Part shown: one piece after another, positions 34,330 through 46,781 of the stretch
How the letters are laid out: each line of letters begins with the position of its first letter
Position numbering within the stretch: the first letter of the stretch is position 1
Assembly (NCBI GenBank): GCA_022496805.1
Contig: CM040094.1
Coordinates: 16,887,501-16,951,500 of the forward strand
DNA: 64,000 bases
Reading direction: 5' to 3'
From: Pohlia nutans
Lineage: Eukaryota; Streptophyta; Bryopsida; Bryales; Mniaceae
The notes under the pieces: generated by a model
Told to the model about the DNA's origin: nothing
The model's database searches: none
What the model saw: the letters and a program-made list of their open reading frames with translations, nothing else
Position numbers and translations under genes: made by a program

Positions 34330-35030
34330 TACTTTGATCGGTTGCCCGGTCAAAATGTCATATGTTTAGCCCAGTAGTGAATGTATCAAACATACAAGCG
34401 ATGGACTCCTTTTCTGCCTAGGAGTTTTTTTGAGAATTTACTAAAATACAATGGTGAAGAATGGTGAAGAATGACCAAAACGGGAGGATGCCAAGAAATT
34501 ACAGCATATCTAAAAAGTTGAATTAAATAATTAACAAATACCTAAACAACTCACAATGTTCTACCATTTACTCTCAGCACTAAGTGCTCTAAAACGGGCT
34601 TAAATTGGAGATTTAAGCTCTTTAAGTAGGGTTTTTACACATAAACCTAAAAATTATAGTACAATTACAACGAGTCACAAAGGCATCTATAAGCATTTTG
34701 ACCGTCGCCGGCCAAAAGCCCATATGTGCGGCCGTTGAGTGGGTGAATAATAGACGCAAGCAATGGACTCCTATTAACCTAGGCGTTTGTGTGGAAAATT
34801 TCTAACTAAAATGGTGAAAAAACGGTGAAAATTGGTCTAAAGGGGTAAATGCCTAAAAATTACAGCATATGCAAATGGTTACTTTTGACCATTTACAAAT
34901 ACTAAAGTAACCCTAAACCCCTCCCAAACTACCCCAAACACTTAGTGCACTAAATCGGGCTTAAATTTGGGATTTAGGGCTTGTAATTAGGGTTTTTAGG
35001 CTTGAAACTAAAAATTACAGCACAAACCCC
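34330..35030 (+). repeat. Imperfect tandem duplication of about 350 bp
   Basis: Units 34330-34665 and 34692-35030 share gcaatggactcct, caatggtgaa, ttacagcatat, cactaagtgc and cgggcttaaat segments in the same order. Confidence 0.65.
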
Positions 35031-35139
35031 AACATTCACAAGGACATTAAACCCTCACGATTAAGAGTTTTGTTGATTCTTAATCCTTGCAAAAACATCC
35101 TAAGCCCAAATAACAATCTTGTACTCTAATCAATTACAA

Positions 35140-36600
35140 TTTCAAACAATTAGGGTTGGTCGGGCAATTTTGGGCAGCGCTTCCGCGTCGTGCCCAAAAC
35201 CCTAAAATGTACCCTAACTTATACACCAAAACTCCCAATTGGCCCGGTGAAAATTGGACAGCGGCGCAGCGCTTCCGCACTATACCCTTCACCGGACCAA
35301 TTTTACACGAAATTACTCTAAAGCAATCAAAAGGTACAAAAACATGAACAAGGAAAATAACCACACCAATACAATGAGTTACACACCAATGTTTTTTAGG
35401 TAATTAAAACTACTAATTTTAGTTCACAAGGTTTTCTAAAACATCCTAAGCGTCACTAGGTCTAAACAAATCCACCCAAATCAAAAACTTAAGTAAGGAG
35501 GAGGGGAATTTCTCCCTCCGTATTCACACTATCCCTCTGTATTAGTACCAAGGGAAGATGGCACCGTGCTTGCTATCTTGTTGTCCCTGGATCGCTGCTC
35601 CGGTGCTGGAGCCTGGTCGTCGCCTTCGACCTTGTCCCGATGCCGATGGCCGTGAGTCGCTCCTCGTCGAAGCCGCGCCGTCGAGCGCTTTCAATCTCCG
35701 TCATCTCGTCTCTCCGCTGCCGAACTGCCGGCCTCGCCGTCGCTTCCGTCCATGGCGCTGGACCCCGTGAACTCCGGCCTTGATAGCCGCTCTTGGTCGT
35801 GCCTTCTGTTTGTGGTCACAGCTCGTCGTCTTCGTCGTCGTTAATCGTCTCCGTCGCCTCCGTGAATTCAATCTGCCTTCACACTGAATCCTGGTCGTCG
35901 TTGTCGATGCATGTCGCCTTGCTCGTAGCCGATTCCGCCGGGTCCTTGGCCGCCCTGTCGATGGTCACTCGTCGCGTTGTTCTCCGTTTGCTGCTGTCGA
36001 TGGTCGTCGTCGTCTTCGCGTTCGTCCTCTTCCGCCAGGAATTCCGCTGCAGCCTAGGTCGCGTCGTCATCTTCCTCGCAGCACTCGGGCCTTCGTCGTA
36101 AATCTCACATGCCTTGTCAAAGCAGATTCCGCCCCAAGCCGTGTAGCCTTCGTCAATTCGTTCGTGATCTTCGTATTTTTTTCCTGATCTGCTCAACTGG
36201 GGCTCGGCGGCCGTCGCCTTCTCGATCAGTCCCCGTCGCCACCTTGCTTCGTGAATTCCGGACTGTCACCTTCCCGTTGCGCCTGTCACCTGCGACTGTC
36301 ACCTTCGCGGCGCTGTACCGTCTTGCTGGCTGCCGGGGCCTTGTCGAAAGCTCTTCCCCGTCGTTCACCCTCGACCGCCGTGAATTCCGGACCGTCACCT
36401 TCCCGTTCTCAATCCGTAGTCGCCAGGCAATGCTTACCGTCAACCCAGAGCACCGTAAATTTGTGTCTTGCATTCTATCTCTTCTCACAAATCAAGTCAG
36501 GCACAATTTCAAGCCCAACCAAAATTCCTTTTCACCAATCCTAAAACAACACCACACAAAACTTTTCCTTTATTTTTTCTCTCTAAACCTTTTGCATTAA
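35140..36600 (+). repeat. Repeat module A with GC-rich body
   Basis: The left part has gggcagcgcttccgcgtcgt and agcgcttccgc...cttcaccggaccaatttta. A cctccgtattc-type block and a strongly GC-rich body (about 35541-36480) follow, with overlapping frames of up to 163 codons on both strands. The frames overlap and resemble no domain, so none is called. A segment of about 28 bp (gtgaattccggac-gtcacct...) recurs at 36249 and 36380. Confidence 0.5.
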
Positions 36601-37053
36601 TTTTTTATGATATTTTCCACCACTAATTTTTCACAAATCTTAAGTCAAAAACTCAATGCAAACAAGATAATTTTGATCTAGATCTCAAGAACGAAGCTCT
36701 CACAAAACCAAACGGCGCAGGCACACAATGAACTGGCGGCCACAAAAGCGACAAGAGTGGGATTCAAAATCCCACTCCAAGCCACATCCATCCATACTAA
36801 CTTTCATTCTAAATCCTAAACTCTCATTTAACCCCCACTTAACCGGGAGTATAATTAACACACTACACTAATCAACAAACATATAATAAACCCAACTTAA
36901 AAATTAAATAACAAACCCAACTATAAGTTAATAAAATAAGACTAAAACAATAGGAAATTAAAAGGCTAAAATAACAAACCACGAAGAATAACTCAAGCAT
37001 CTAAAAAAATACACTAATCAAATAGACTAAATTAATGAACTAAAATGACAAGT
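36601..37053. other. AT-rich spacer, nothing recognised
   Basis: Short AT-rich stretch between module A and the CACTA element, with no supported gene or repeat. Confidence 0.5.
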
Positions 37054-37273
37054 AATCACTACTAGAGAGTGCGTAAAAACCAAGACAAAACCAACACACA
37101 TCTGTTGAAACCAACAGAGAATGAGTTTAACGTAGCAAACATTTAGTCATCTGCACAGAACCAACAAGTTCCTGTTGATTTCTGTTGGAACCAACAAGTT
37201 CCTGTTGATTTTCGTCTTGGAACCAACAAGTTCTTGTCGATTCACTACTAGAGAGTGCGTCAAAACAAAACAG

Positions 37274-37735
37274 AACCAAGACAGATTTTGTCGAAAAAAA
37301 AAAAAATTCAAAAAAATTTGAAATTTTTTCTAGATACAGAAAAATCCCTGCATATAATACTCCAAAAAAATTTTGAAAAAAAAGTTTTTTTTACATCGTT
37401 AAAAATATTTAAAGACTGCTGGGAAAAAAAAAACAGCTCCAGCCTTCAAGATTTTGTCGAAAAGAAAAAAAATTCAAAAAAAATTGAAATTTTTCCTAGA
37501 TACAGAAAAATCCCTGCATATAATACTGCAAAAAAAATTTGAAAAAAAGTTTTTTTTACATCGTTAAAAATATTCAAAGACTGCTGGGGAAAAAAAAACA
37601 GCTCCAGCCTTCAAGATTTTGTCCAAAAAAAAAAAAATTCAAAAAAATCTGAAATATTTTGTACATACAGAAAAATCCTTGTATGAAATAATGCAAAAAA
37701 AATTGAAAAAAAAAACTTTTTGTACATGGCAAACG
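37274..37735 (+). repeat. Tandem repeat of about 170 bp inside the CACTA element
   Basis: Units begin gattttgtcgaaaa near 37274 and 37449 and gattttgtccaaaa near 37615. Each holds a poly-A tract, tagatacagaaaaatccctg and gactgctggg; the third unit is diverged and shorter. Confidence 0.75.
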
Positions 37736-37794
37736 AATCGGCAATGGTTAAGTTCTCTTATAATTAACAAGATAATTCTCATACTTGCATGAGC

Positions 37795-37870
37795 GTGTGT
37801 ATGTAGTGTGGTGGTTTAGTAAGTGGTTGGGGTTTAGAAGGTCTTGTGTTCGAATCCGGCCGTTGGCAAT
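37795..37870 (+). other. tRNA-like (pol III A/B box) sequence inside the CACTA element
   Basis: An A-box-like TGGTTTAGTAAGTGG (37812-37826) and a B-box-like GTGTTCGAATCC (37846-37857) have near-tRNA spacing. The cloverleaf does not close convincingly, so this is a degenerate tRNA or SINE head rather than a functional tRNA. Confidence 0.5.
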
Positions 37871-38539
37871 TGGTCTTCAGTTAGCCATGGTGGGCCCTAC
37901 GGTGGTGGGTCGGGGTTCTTGGTCGTGGCAGTCAATTTTTTTTCCGAGCAGCCCAAAATTTCCGGACAGCTACTTTTCCTCGGGCAGGCCAGAAAAAATG
38001 AATGCTAGATTAGAAACTTTCTTTATCTGTATACTTGGACATTGAAGCAACACCGAACCAAGACATTTCTGTTGATTGTGATCCGGAATCAACTGTTCCT
38101 AACCCGCACACGAACCAGCAGAATTTCTGTTGATTTTCTCTTACACCGGAACCCCATTTCTCTAGTAGTGAATAAAAATAGATTAAAATTATTGAGTAAA
38201 ATAAAAGGGCGAACAGCCGAATCGCACCAAATCGAACAGTCAAATAGTTATAAATAAATAAACACATGAAATTATACAGATAAAAAGGAATCTAAAATTG
38301 CCAATCAAAATCGAACACTAATGCAAACAAATCCGGGAATTTGTCTAACTGGCTAAAATGTCCCGGTTAGACAAATATAAATTACTAAACACATCGAAAC
38401 TATTAAACTAATAGTTTATTACTAAAGTGAACCGTTTCAACGGTTCACAGCATCAAAACCCCATGATTATGACTTCCTTTGATCCTTAAACTGTACAAAA
38501 AACAACTATTGTAATATTAACAATAAAACACAACTAATT

Positions 38540-39870
38540 AGGGTTTTTTAAAAAATTGAGCAGCACTTCCGCGTCGTGTCCAATAACCCTAATCTTTCAA
38601 CCCCAAATTCACACTCAAAACAACAAATCATGAATAATTTTCATCATTCTGTTTTTCAAAATATTATACCACCTGAAAAAAGAAGCATTCTGGTACAACG
38701 CAATGTCAAATTGTTCACGTTCGCCGATGGTCTTTGAGCGATGCCATAGTTCCGAAATCTTACAGAGCATCACATCATCGACCAATGATATCGTAAATAG
38801 TTTTAGTCCCGACAAATAAAATTTTACCGCGTTCCCTTTTAAATCTTTCGTACTTGAAAAATGAATACAACACATTAAAAATAATAGAAATCTACACGTA
38901 CATTACACATAATACATATCATAAAATTAAAATAACACAAGAAAATGTGAAATCATTACGTACAAGGTTGGTCAAACCAAATGAAATTCACATACGATAC
39001 ATCGTCCGTATCCGTATGAATATTGCAATGCCAATCTTTTGTCACACACATAGCAACGAATGGTGTGTTTCTAAAACGCACATTATTATCGTCCCCTATG
39101 TCTTCCGCTACCATGACATCTTCCAAAAGTTTAAAATCATTTGAAAACTGAACAGTCAAATGCTCACAAACCAACGTAGGAAGCAGATCAGCACGGTGAC
39201 AGCAATCAATTCTGCTATGCTTAAATCTGCAAAATACAACAAAAAATTATAAGTACAATCTGCCGCGCTCTACCCTTCACCGGACGAATTTTACAGTATA
39301 CACATCAATAAGATTTACTTAGGACAAAACATCACACTTGAGAATAATTAAGAGAAAGTCGTAGAAAAAATATACAACAAGAATTTGACAATTATAATCA
39401 CCTATTAAACTATTAGAAATTGGTTGCACGACTTCTAATCATCCATGCATTGTAAATTTCCACTAATTAATGAATAATTTGGAAAGGGAGAGATAGAAAT
39501 CGTCTCCCTCTGTAATTTCACGATGTCTTCCTCCATTATATTACACGGGGAGGGGATAGGGCCTGTGCTTGCGTTTTGAAGGCGTTGACAACGATGGTGA
39601 CGAAACTACGGCTTTCGTTGTAATCTTCACAGCGGTCGTCTCTTCCTCCCTGCTGTGATGCTGTCTTCTCGATCTGCCTTCGCGCTTGTCGTCGCGTTAA
39701 TCTTCTATTGCCTTACGACCACAGCAGGTCGCCGTATTCCGATGTTTTGTTTCGTCTGACTCTCTTACCTTCAATCTCATGTCATGGTTACTCGTGAATT
39801 GTTGTCGCCCCTGACCTTGCTCGTTCCGTTGTGCGATAACGTCTGATAATTTCCTGTAGGTTTTCTTGAT
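38540..39870 (+). repeat. Repeat module B, related to module A
   Basis: It opens with gagcagcacttccgcgtcgt, resumes at 39270 with cgctctacccttcaccggac and continues to a cgtctccctctgtaatttc block and a GC-richer body (about 39560-39840), in the order of module A. A gene-like fragment occupies 38673-39226. Confidence 0.5.
38673..39226 (-). pseudogene. Captured two-exon gene fragment within module B
   Basis: On the minus strand an open exon 39226-38960 (acceptor TTTTGCAG, donor ACGTAATG) joins in phase to 38852-38673 (acceptor TTTTCAAG, donor AGGTGGTA). Together they give about 149 codons without a stop. Residues include CVTKDWHCNIHTDTDD, then LSGLKLFTISLVDDVMLC and HRSKTIGEREQFDIALYQNA. The composition is protein-like and the intron is 107 bp. 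I cannot name the family. The HCNIHTD segment could be part of a metal-binding site, but that is speculation. No further exons are seen on either side. Confidence 0.45.
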
Positions 39871-41052
39871 CGGAAAAACAGAGTACTAGGTCCAAATTTT
39901 TTCGCACTAAGTAAATGATGAAACTTTAATAAACCTATCTCGATATCACTCTCCTCGCTGTTTAAACAACATGTTTGATCTAATTGATGAAAATTCTCGC
40001 ATAACTTGCATGTCGAACAGTCGAGTGATGTCTCCCTTTGAATTAGATTTAGAAAATGGATTAAGATATTGAACTTTTTTTACGCCAGATGAATTTTTAA
40101 AGTAGGACGAATGACTAGTTGTATAATTTTTTTGAAATTTGTATAAGATTTTATCAAATATTATGTCAATTATTCATTCTAGTTTTTAGAGCTCCTTTCA
40201 AGCAATGATGATTTTTACTATAATAATTTTTTATTAATTTTTAAAAGATAATCTTAAATTATAATTCATACTGTTACTTTAATGTTAAAATGCATTTAAT
40301 TTGAACAAGGTATGCAGAAGTTATGAGTTTTAAAATTTTGAATGATTTTAAAAGCAAAAACTACAATTTTTAATTTTTAATGCTGAACTGCTTATGTGAA
40401 TTTTTGCAATTTAAATTATTTTTAAAAATAAACTATACGACGCTTTTGCATCTTTTATATATTTATAAAAATATAAAATTCACTTAGAATGAATGTATAG
40501 ATCAAAAGTTACGAATGAATTAAGTTCTATTACGATGCTAATTGTTCGGGCACTAAATATGTGTAAATCTATAGCCGAAATGGACATAAATCTTTCCCTA
40601 CATTTTCTATTACTTTACACATATATATCGAATTCGAACAATGTATTTCTCAGTTCAAAAACAACCATATCCTCGCGTCTCTTTTGTTTACTCTTATCTA
40701 CTAATTTTCCTGCCTTATATAGTATATTATATTATGTAGTCAATATGTCTATTAATTCAGTTGAGAAAGAATTAAAATCAATTATTGTTACTACTATTTC
40801 GTTTTCTATCAAAATTACAGAAGTACAAATTTCTTTTAAAGCATCTAAAATTTCTGTCTTTTTATATGCATATAAAACATGATGAATTTCTATTGTAATC
40901 AAAATACCCTGTCATCTAAACTTCTCTAATACAACTTCCTCCGAGCTTGTAACATTTACACTAGCATAGAATGTTAATTTAACATCCTTTTTAACATGTT
41001 TTTTAGACTTATAATGAAACTTAAATGCGCTTCAGTTTTCATTTTTTTATCG

Positions 41053-41202
41053 ATGCATAAAACTCAATATAATAATGTTACAAACTATATGCACAAGACC
41101 CAATTTAGTAATGTCATAAGATTTTATATTTAGGACTAAAATTTGTAAATTGCTAATTAAAAATTCTCACTTTAAGTATTACATACAATTCTTTAAGTGA
41201 GA
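41053..41202 (+). repeat. 150-bp direct repeat, right copy
   Basis: Partner of 34172-34322 in the same orientation. The roughly 6.9 kb between them holds modules A and B and the CACTA element. Confidence 0.7.
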
Positions 41203-44200
41203 CATGTACAATTCTGACTGAAAAATTTTAAAAAATCAATATTTTATCGCATTTTAGCTTTATACCGCTTTTTGGATTTATCATCAGTTCATAAATGTAA
41301 CTTTTGTTTCAATTGATTTCACCGTTTATCTTCAAAAGCTTCTTTTAGTAGAAAAAGCTTTTTATAAACCTCCTATTAGACTTTCGATTGGTCTTGTACG
41401 ATTCCGACTAACTTTTTGACATGTCTGCAAAATTTATAATAAAATCTTAGCTTTTAAAAATACATAGTTCTTTAACTCCGATGATTACTTAATTTGGCCA
41501 TTTATCCAAGGTACATAAAGGTCCTTGTAACCAAAAAATTGATTAATTTAGTATTATTAATTTATTTTTCATGAAATTTTAAAGCCTATTTATAGTTTAT
41601 AATAACTACGTTTAACTTTTGTAATTACACAAAAACTCTACAACTTTATTGAGAGTTTTCATAATGTATTCAAAATCCTTTAGAAGGAATTTTACTATCT
41701 CTTTCTTTTTCTACCATTTATTAGATTAAATACCAGCTTCTTAAAATAGTAATTAATCATAACTCCTTAATCATAATAATTTTTACTTTAAAGATGATTC
41801 CTTCTATATAAAATTCAGACGATGTTTAAATAGTCACGATTTAAAATAATTTTATGGAGGTCGCTGATTAAACTATTAATTTTCATAACATTGCATTTTT
41901 CATTTAAAAAACTATCAATATGACTAATTTGTTTACTTTACTTTAAGAGTTTTACGAGAAAAACATAAAATTGAGTAAAGAAAACCTTATTTGCACTTCT
42001 CAATTATTTTCTCACATTTGTTTACAATTTTTTCCATTTGTTTACAAAATTACACTAATATATACAAAAAATCAAAAAAATTGTAACTCTGAGCATCAAG
42101 TACCGACCTGACAGCTCACATAGTCCTGAGATATCACAAAAATAATATCTTTTGTGACAAATATTGATTTTTTTATTGTATGTATTTATAAAATACATCT
42201 ATTTGTATTTTATTTAGAATTATACCATGGTGTAGGTATATGTATGTTCAAAATGCAAATGATGATGATTATAATTATTCATTTAGAATTTTAACCCTAA
42301 GCCGAGCAAGTGCACGATTCAGTGAACAAATTTGTAAGCAAGGCATCTATTCTAGTATGAGTATTTACTAAAACTCAAACTAAAAAATATATATATGACA
42401 CATTTTAAAATAATAACATAAAACTGTGTATCTTAAAATAAATAATTTACATAGACTACAACAAAGAAATTACTCGGGAAAGTCACTTAGTGCACATTTT
42501 GAGTACATATGAGCAAAGAAAGGATATTTAACTCCTAATTATCGAAGTGTCTAAAAACTGGACGATTATTTGATTCATACGTTCCCTACGCTCTTATTAA
42601 TGCTTGGATGAAAATAATTTAGATTTTTGGACATACTTTCTTCACGTTGTCGTCTTATCGAATGGTTGGATTTAGTCATATTTAAGTACATTCTTTTCTA
42701 AAATTGCAAATGTAAAAGTATGTCAAGTCGTTGAGCAAGCCAAAACTGCATTGACTTTAGTTCAAAAGTGGCTTTGAAAAATGAGGTCATAGATTTTAAA
42801 AACACAAAAAACTCAAAGAATCACCATGTTTGAGAGTACCTCATTCCAAATTCATTCCAATAAAATTTACTCAAACAACAATATAATTTTTTTTATAATC
42901 AAATTTAGAAGGAAATTTTAATTTTAACTTTCAAAATTTGTTATATTCATTATATTGAGACTCTTTCAGAGATTTTGAAACAGAATGCTAGTTATTCAAA
43001 ATTTTATTTAAAAAATAATAATTGAAATAAAAATAATAATGCATAAATAGTAATTCTATAATGAAAGTCGATGTTGTTACCTATTTATAAAAAAAATTAG
43101 TATAGAGATGAAACGATTTATCTTTGAGTCAAATATAAATATGAAACTACGAAAAGTCTTTTTATACGAATATGGCCTTAAATGTAATAATTTCATATTG
43201 GTAATATTATATTAGTATTACTCACAATTGAACTGCACGGATAGGGTCTCCAATTCAAAATCTAGACCTTTCAGTTGAATACCAATTCCAAAATATTTTT
43301 CTATGAAATAATGGAATGTTTTACTATTTTTACGACGAATACAATATATTCCGCCTATATTCTAGGAATATATCTAGAATACTTCCAAATTGGTTTTAAA
43401 AAACCGTATATTACTTATATAAATTTATAATTTGTAGCTCAAATGAATAAAAGACACCCTACATTTTTTCTCTCAACATAGTAAACTATAATCTTGATAG
43501 TTCCTTTGCTAGGAAAAGTCATACCATAGTTTAATAGCAGGTTCGACACAAAATAATTTTGAAAATATATGCCTAAAATTTTGGAATATTATTGGCATTT
43601 TTTGCCGAATATAATATTCAAAATTGCCGAAAAGTGAGAAATTTTTACTTCTCAATAGAATTTTACTTACAGTGAAAGCATGTGTGGATTTCAACGGAGA
43701 GAAGGTGCTCCTTTTGTAATCAAGCTCACTTACATTAGTCTACAAAGAATATGGGTTAAGAAGTAGCAAGACTCTAGGTGAGGCTTTAAAAATGTGTTGT
43801 ACACAGATTTTTGGAGTCCAATTGAGCATAGAAGATGAAGTTTTATGGAATTTTGTCCAACTAACAAAAGTTGAGAAATCAATCCTTCTTCCACCTCCAA
43901 CAAGTTTTGTGTCAAAATAAGTCTTTATGCAAAAGACATGGACAAAACATTGCAGCCGTGTAAAGATCAAAAAATTAAAATGCGTTCATAACGAGTTTTT
44001 GGAGCTCATTTGTGCATAAAAGATCAACTTTTTTGGAATTTTGTTAGTTTAAGAAAAGTTTAGAAATCAAGTAATCTTTCACCTCCAATAAATTTTATGT
44101 CATTTGAAGACTCTATGCAAAAGTTATGCGTGTTATAAAAATGAAGACTGACTAGGTGCTTCACCTCAAAGTTTACATATCCCATATGCATTGTTGGACA

Positions 44201-46241
44201 CAACTCCACCCCACTTGCATAAAGCACAGAGCATTCTGACATCTTCCCTCACATCTTACTCGTCATCCAATGCAAGAGAGTTGTACATGATAAAAAATTA
44301 AATAGAAAATTAAAAAAGGATTTAAGCCGAATTTTAAAAAATTAAAAGAGAAAATTGCCGAAAATATAAATATACTATTTTTAGGTGCCAAACCTACTTT
44401 TTGAACTTTAATTAAATATTAGGCAACAAGTTGCCGAACCTGCTAGTAAACTACGGTAATTTCAATTGCTTTAATATAAAATAAGAAATCCGAAAGAAAA
44501 GGATGTTAATCGTTGAAAGTTTTAATATTCATTTGAATATTCAAAGGTTTGTTGATAAAGATTCAATTAATTGCCATTGTTTTCATGAAATTGAATGAGA
44601 TTAGAATTATAGGATGTACTAGAACATGCAATGTTCCTTGAGAATTTTCTTGAATTGTAATTAAAAGGTTCTTTCTACCGTGCGTTCCTATAGTATACTA
44701 TTTTTGTATGATAGACCTAACTAATCGAAATAAATAATATTGAAAATTCTATATTTAGCTACAATCTACACATATGTATCAATATTTAGGTATGGGTTCA
44801 TTACTTTAATGTTTAAAAATAAACAAAACACCTAAATGTTTTTATTCTAAGTAATTTCCTATAATGTTACATAATGTATAAATACTACTACATGATGAGG
44901 TAATTCAATAGTACTATTCTAGGTACTTAATTGTAATAAATCATGTACTTAGTGGAACTTTCATTTAATAAGAGTACATGACGTACTTAATGAATACTTG
45001 ATGCACATCTAATAATACAACTTGATGTACCTATAAGACATCAATGCATACTTAATAGTACTATATGGATTACTTAGGAGAATTCAATGCCAAATGAATG
45101 TATTAATAGTACCCCACATTCCTAGGGGTAATCAATATACATGCAATAGTAGTACTTGATTTATGTAAGGGAAAATCTAAGTATATTTGGTAGTACTAGT
45201 GCATGTACATTGATTACAAGAAATGCACATATAGCATGATGTTTAGTAATTAGCTGTATGGTCAAACTTTTAAATATACTTCAAATCTTCATTTAATGAT
45301 TTTAGAAGCATGTTCTTTTTAATATTTATCTTCATTACAATTTGTATTTTTAGAATTTGAAAGATATGATTGGTTCAAACTAGACATTTTATTCTAAAAT
45401 TTAATAAGTAATATTCTCAAATGAGAGTACATCATCACTTATTTGAAATAGAAAATTTTATAACATTCTGATATTTGAAAAATCAATATTTGAATTTTTT
45501 TATTAGAACCTCAATATTGGAAATAAATTGCTACGAATGCCACTAGAACATCTTGTCTTTCTATTCATTCCGACATAAAATCAAAACTCAGGACAAGTCA
45601 ATTCCTAATCATAAGCCTAAACACTAAATTTTGTATATCGTTAATTCTATTACATTGCATGTATGAATGGTAAGACCATATTTTCATTTATAGTTTAATT
45701 GATTTAGAACCTCAACAGAAAGTGTCACTCCATTCTGCTCTTGGGTCTGCGTTCAAAAAATGGTTGATAAGTCACTTAGGGATTAATTCCAAAGTTGAGC
45801 AAATATTAACTTAACACAATCGGATTTTGACATATAATAGTACAAAACATCAAATACTTGTGTTTTTCAAAAATTTCAGCCAAATTCTATTTAGTTCTAA
45901 AATCACACCCTCCGAATTCCATGTCAATAATTGTATCATGATCCACTATCATACTTGTGTACCCTAGCACACGTTATCTTTGAAGTGGTTTGATGTATGA
46001 AGGTCTCAAAATATGCATTTTGTCTCAATTTAATGAGCATAAATTTTATTTTTTTATCTTTGATTGTCATAATCTCAATGAAACTCCAACTTCGTTAATT
46101 TCAACTGTCAATTTCATTCAAGCTTTATTTATCTTTGGCTTCAACAACTATCTTTGAAACAAAACCCGCAATAGAGGAATGGGAGTCTCAAAATGACCAT
46201 TTTGTACCAATTTAATGAATATTACCTTGGATGGGCATTAA
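41203..46241. other. Five kilobases of AT-rich intergenic DNA
   Basis: Very AT-rich with no frame over about 76 codons and no inverted ends that I could pair. The 129-codon frame at 40493-40882, just before, is low-complexity and AT-driven. It may be decayed transposon sequence. Confidence 0.5.
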
Positions 46242-46781
46242 CCCTTAGACGCGCCTGCGTCCAGAATCTGGACGATGGATGATTCTAGACGCGTCCCTTC
46301 ACCACGCAATTGGATGTTTTTCATCCATTCAATTTTTTTTAAATTCTTGTGCTAGTTGATTACCATTTGTACGGTATGGATCTTCAAGATAAGATATTGA
46401 GAGTTTTTGAAAAATAGCAAAAGTGGTTTATGTCAAGTTTCATTCTTAGTTCAAAAAGTGAGACCTAAAACATGATTTTCCATAATAAGAAGAATCAAAT
46501 AGTGAAAACCATACCCTCTTGTAGTGCATGTTATTCCAATTTCATTACAATATTTTTAAAAATTTTAATGTTAATTTTGGATTTTTAATTGAATTTCAAG
46601 AGAAAACCTTGCAAAATTAATTAAAAAATATTAATAATAAATATGATGAATCCAACCGTATAGATATTATCTTCACATTGACATTTATAACTTTGCTTTG
46701 TACATCAACTCCATTTTAATTTTTCATCAAACATTTTATAACGAATCTTTGAAAACAGTGTTGAATCGGGACCTTAAAGGG
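46242..46781. mobile_element. TTAA-flanked element (540 bp)
   Basis: It begins CCCTTAGACGCGCCTGCGTC and ends CTTAAAGGG with TTAA at 46238-46241 and 46782-46785. The inverted match is short and the interior is unrelated to families 1 to 3. Confidence 0.5.

Larger units (their letters stand above)
37057..38170. mobile_element. Non-autonomous CACTA element
   Basis: The ends CACTACTAGAGA and TCTCTAGTAGTG are perfect 12-bp inverted repeats with a 3-bp AAT duplication (37054-37056, 38171-38173). Subterminal motifs AACCAACAAGTTCCTGTTGA and variants repeat at the left and similar words at the right. These are hallmarks of CACTA (En/Spm) elements. No transposase frame is present in the 1114 bp. A second internal CACTACTAGAGAG lies at 37245. 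Confidence 0.88.

Noticed and set aside
35558..36600. Overlapping frames of 70-163 codons in the GC-rich body of module A
   Set aside because: Frames exist on both strands, are Arg/Ser-rich and show no domain; the long frames follow from GC-rich sequence with few stops.
37795..37870. Functional tRNA gene
   Set aside because: A and B boxes are present but the stems do not close well and the sequence lies inside a CACTA element.
40493..40882. 129-codon frame in AT-rich DNA
   Set aside because: Low-complexity Ile/Ser/Lys/Leu-rich translation without domain, splice context or neighbours.
34172..41202. LTR retrotransposon
   Set aside because: The 150-bp direct repeats lack TG...CA ends and no primer-binding site, polypurine tract or gag-pol frame is visible between them.
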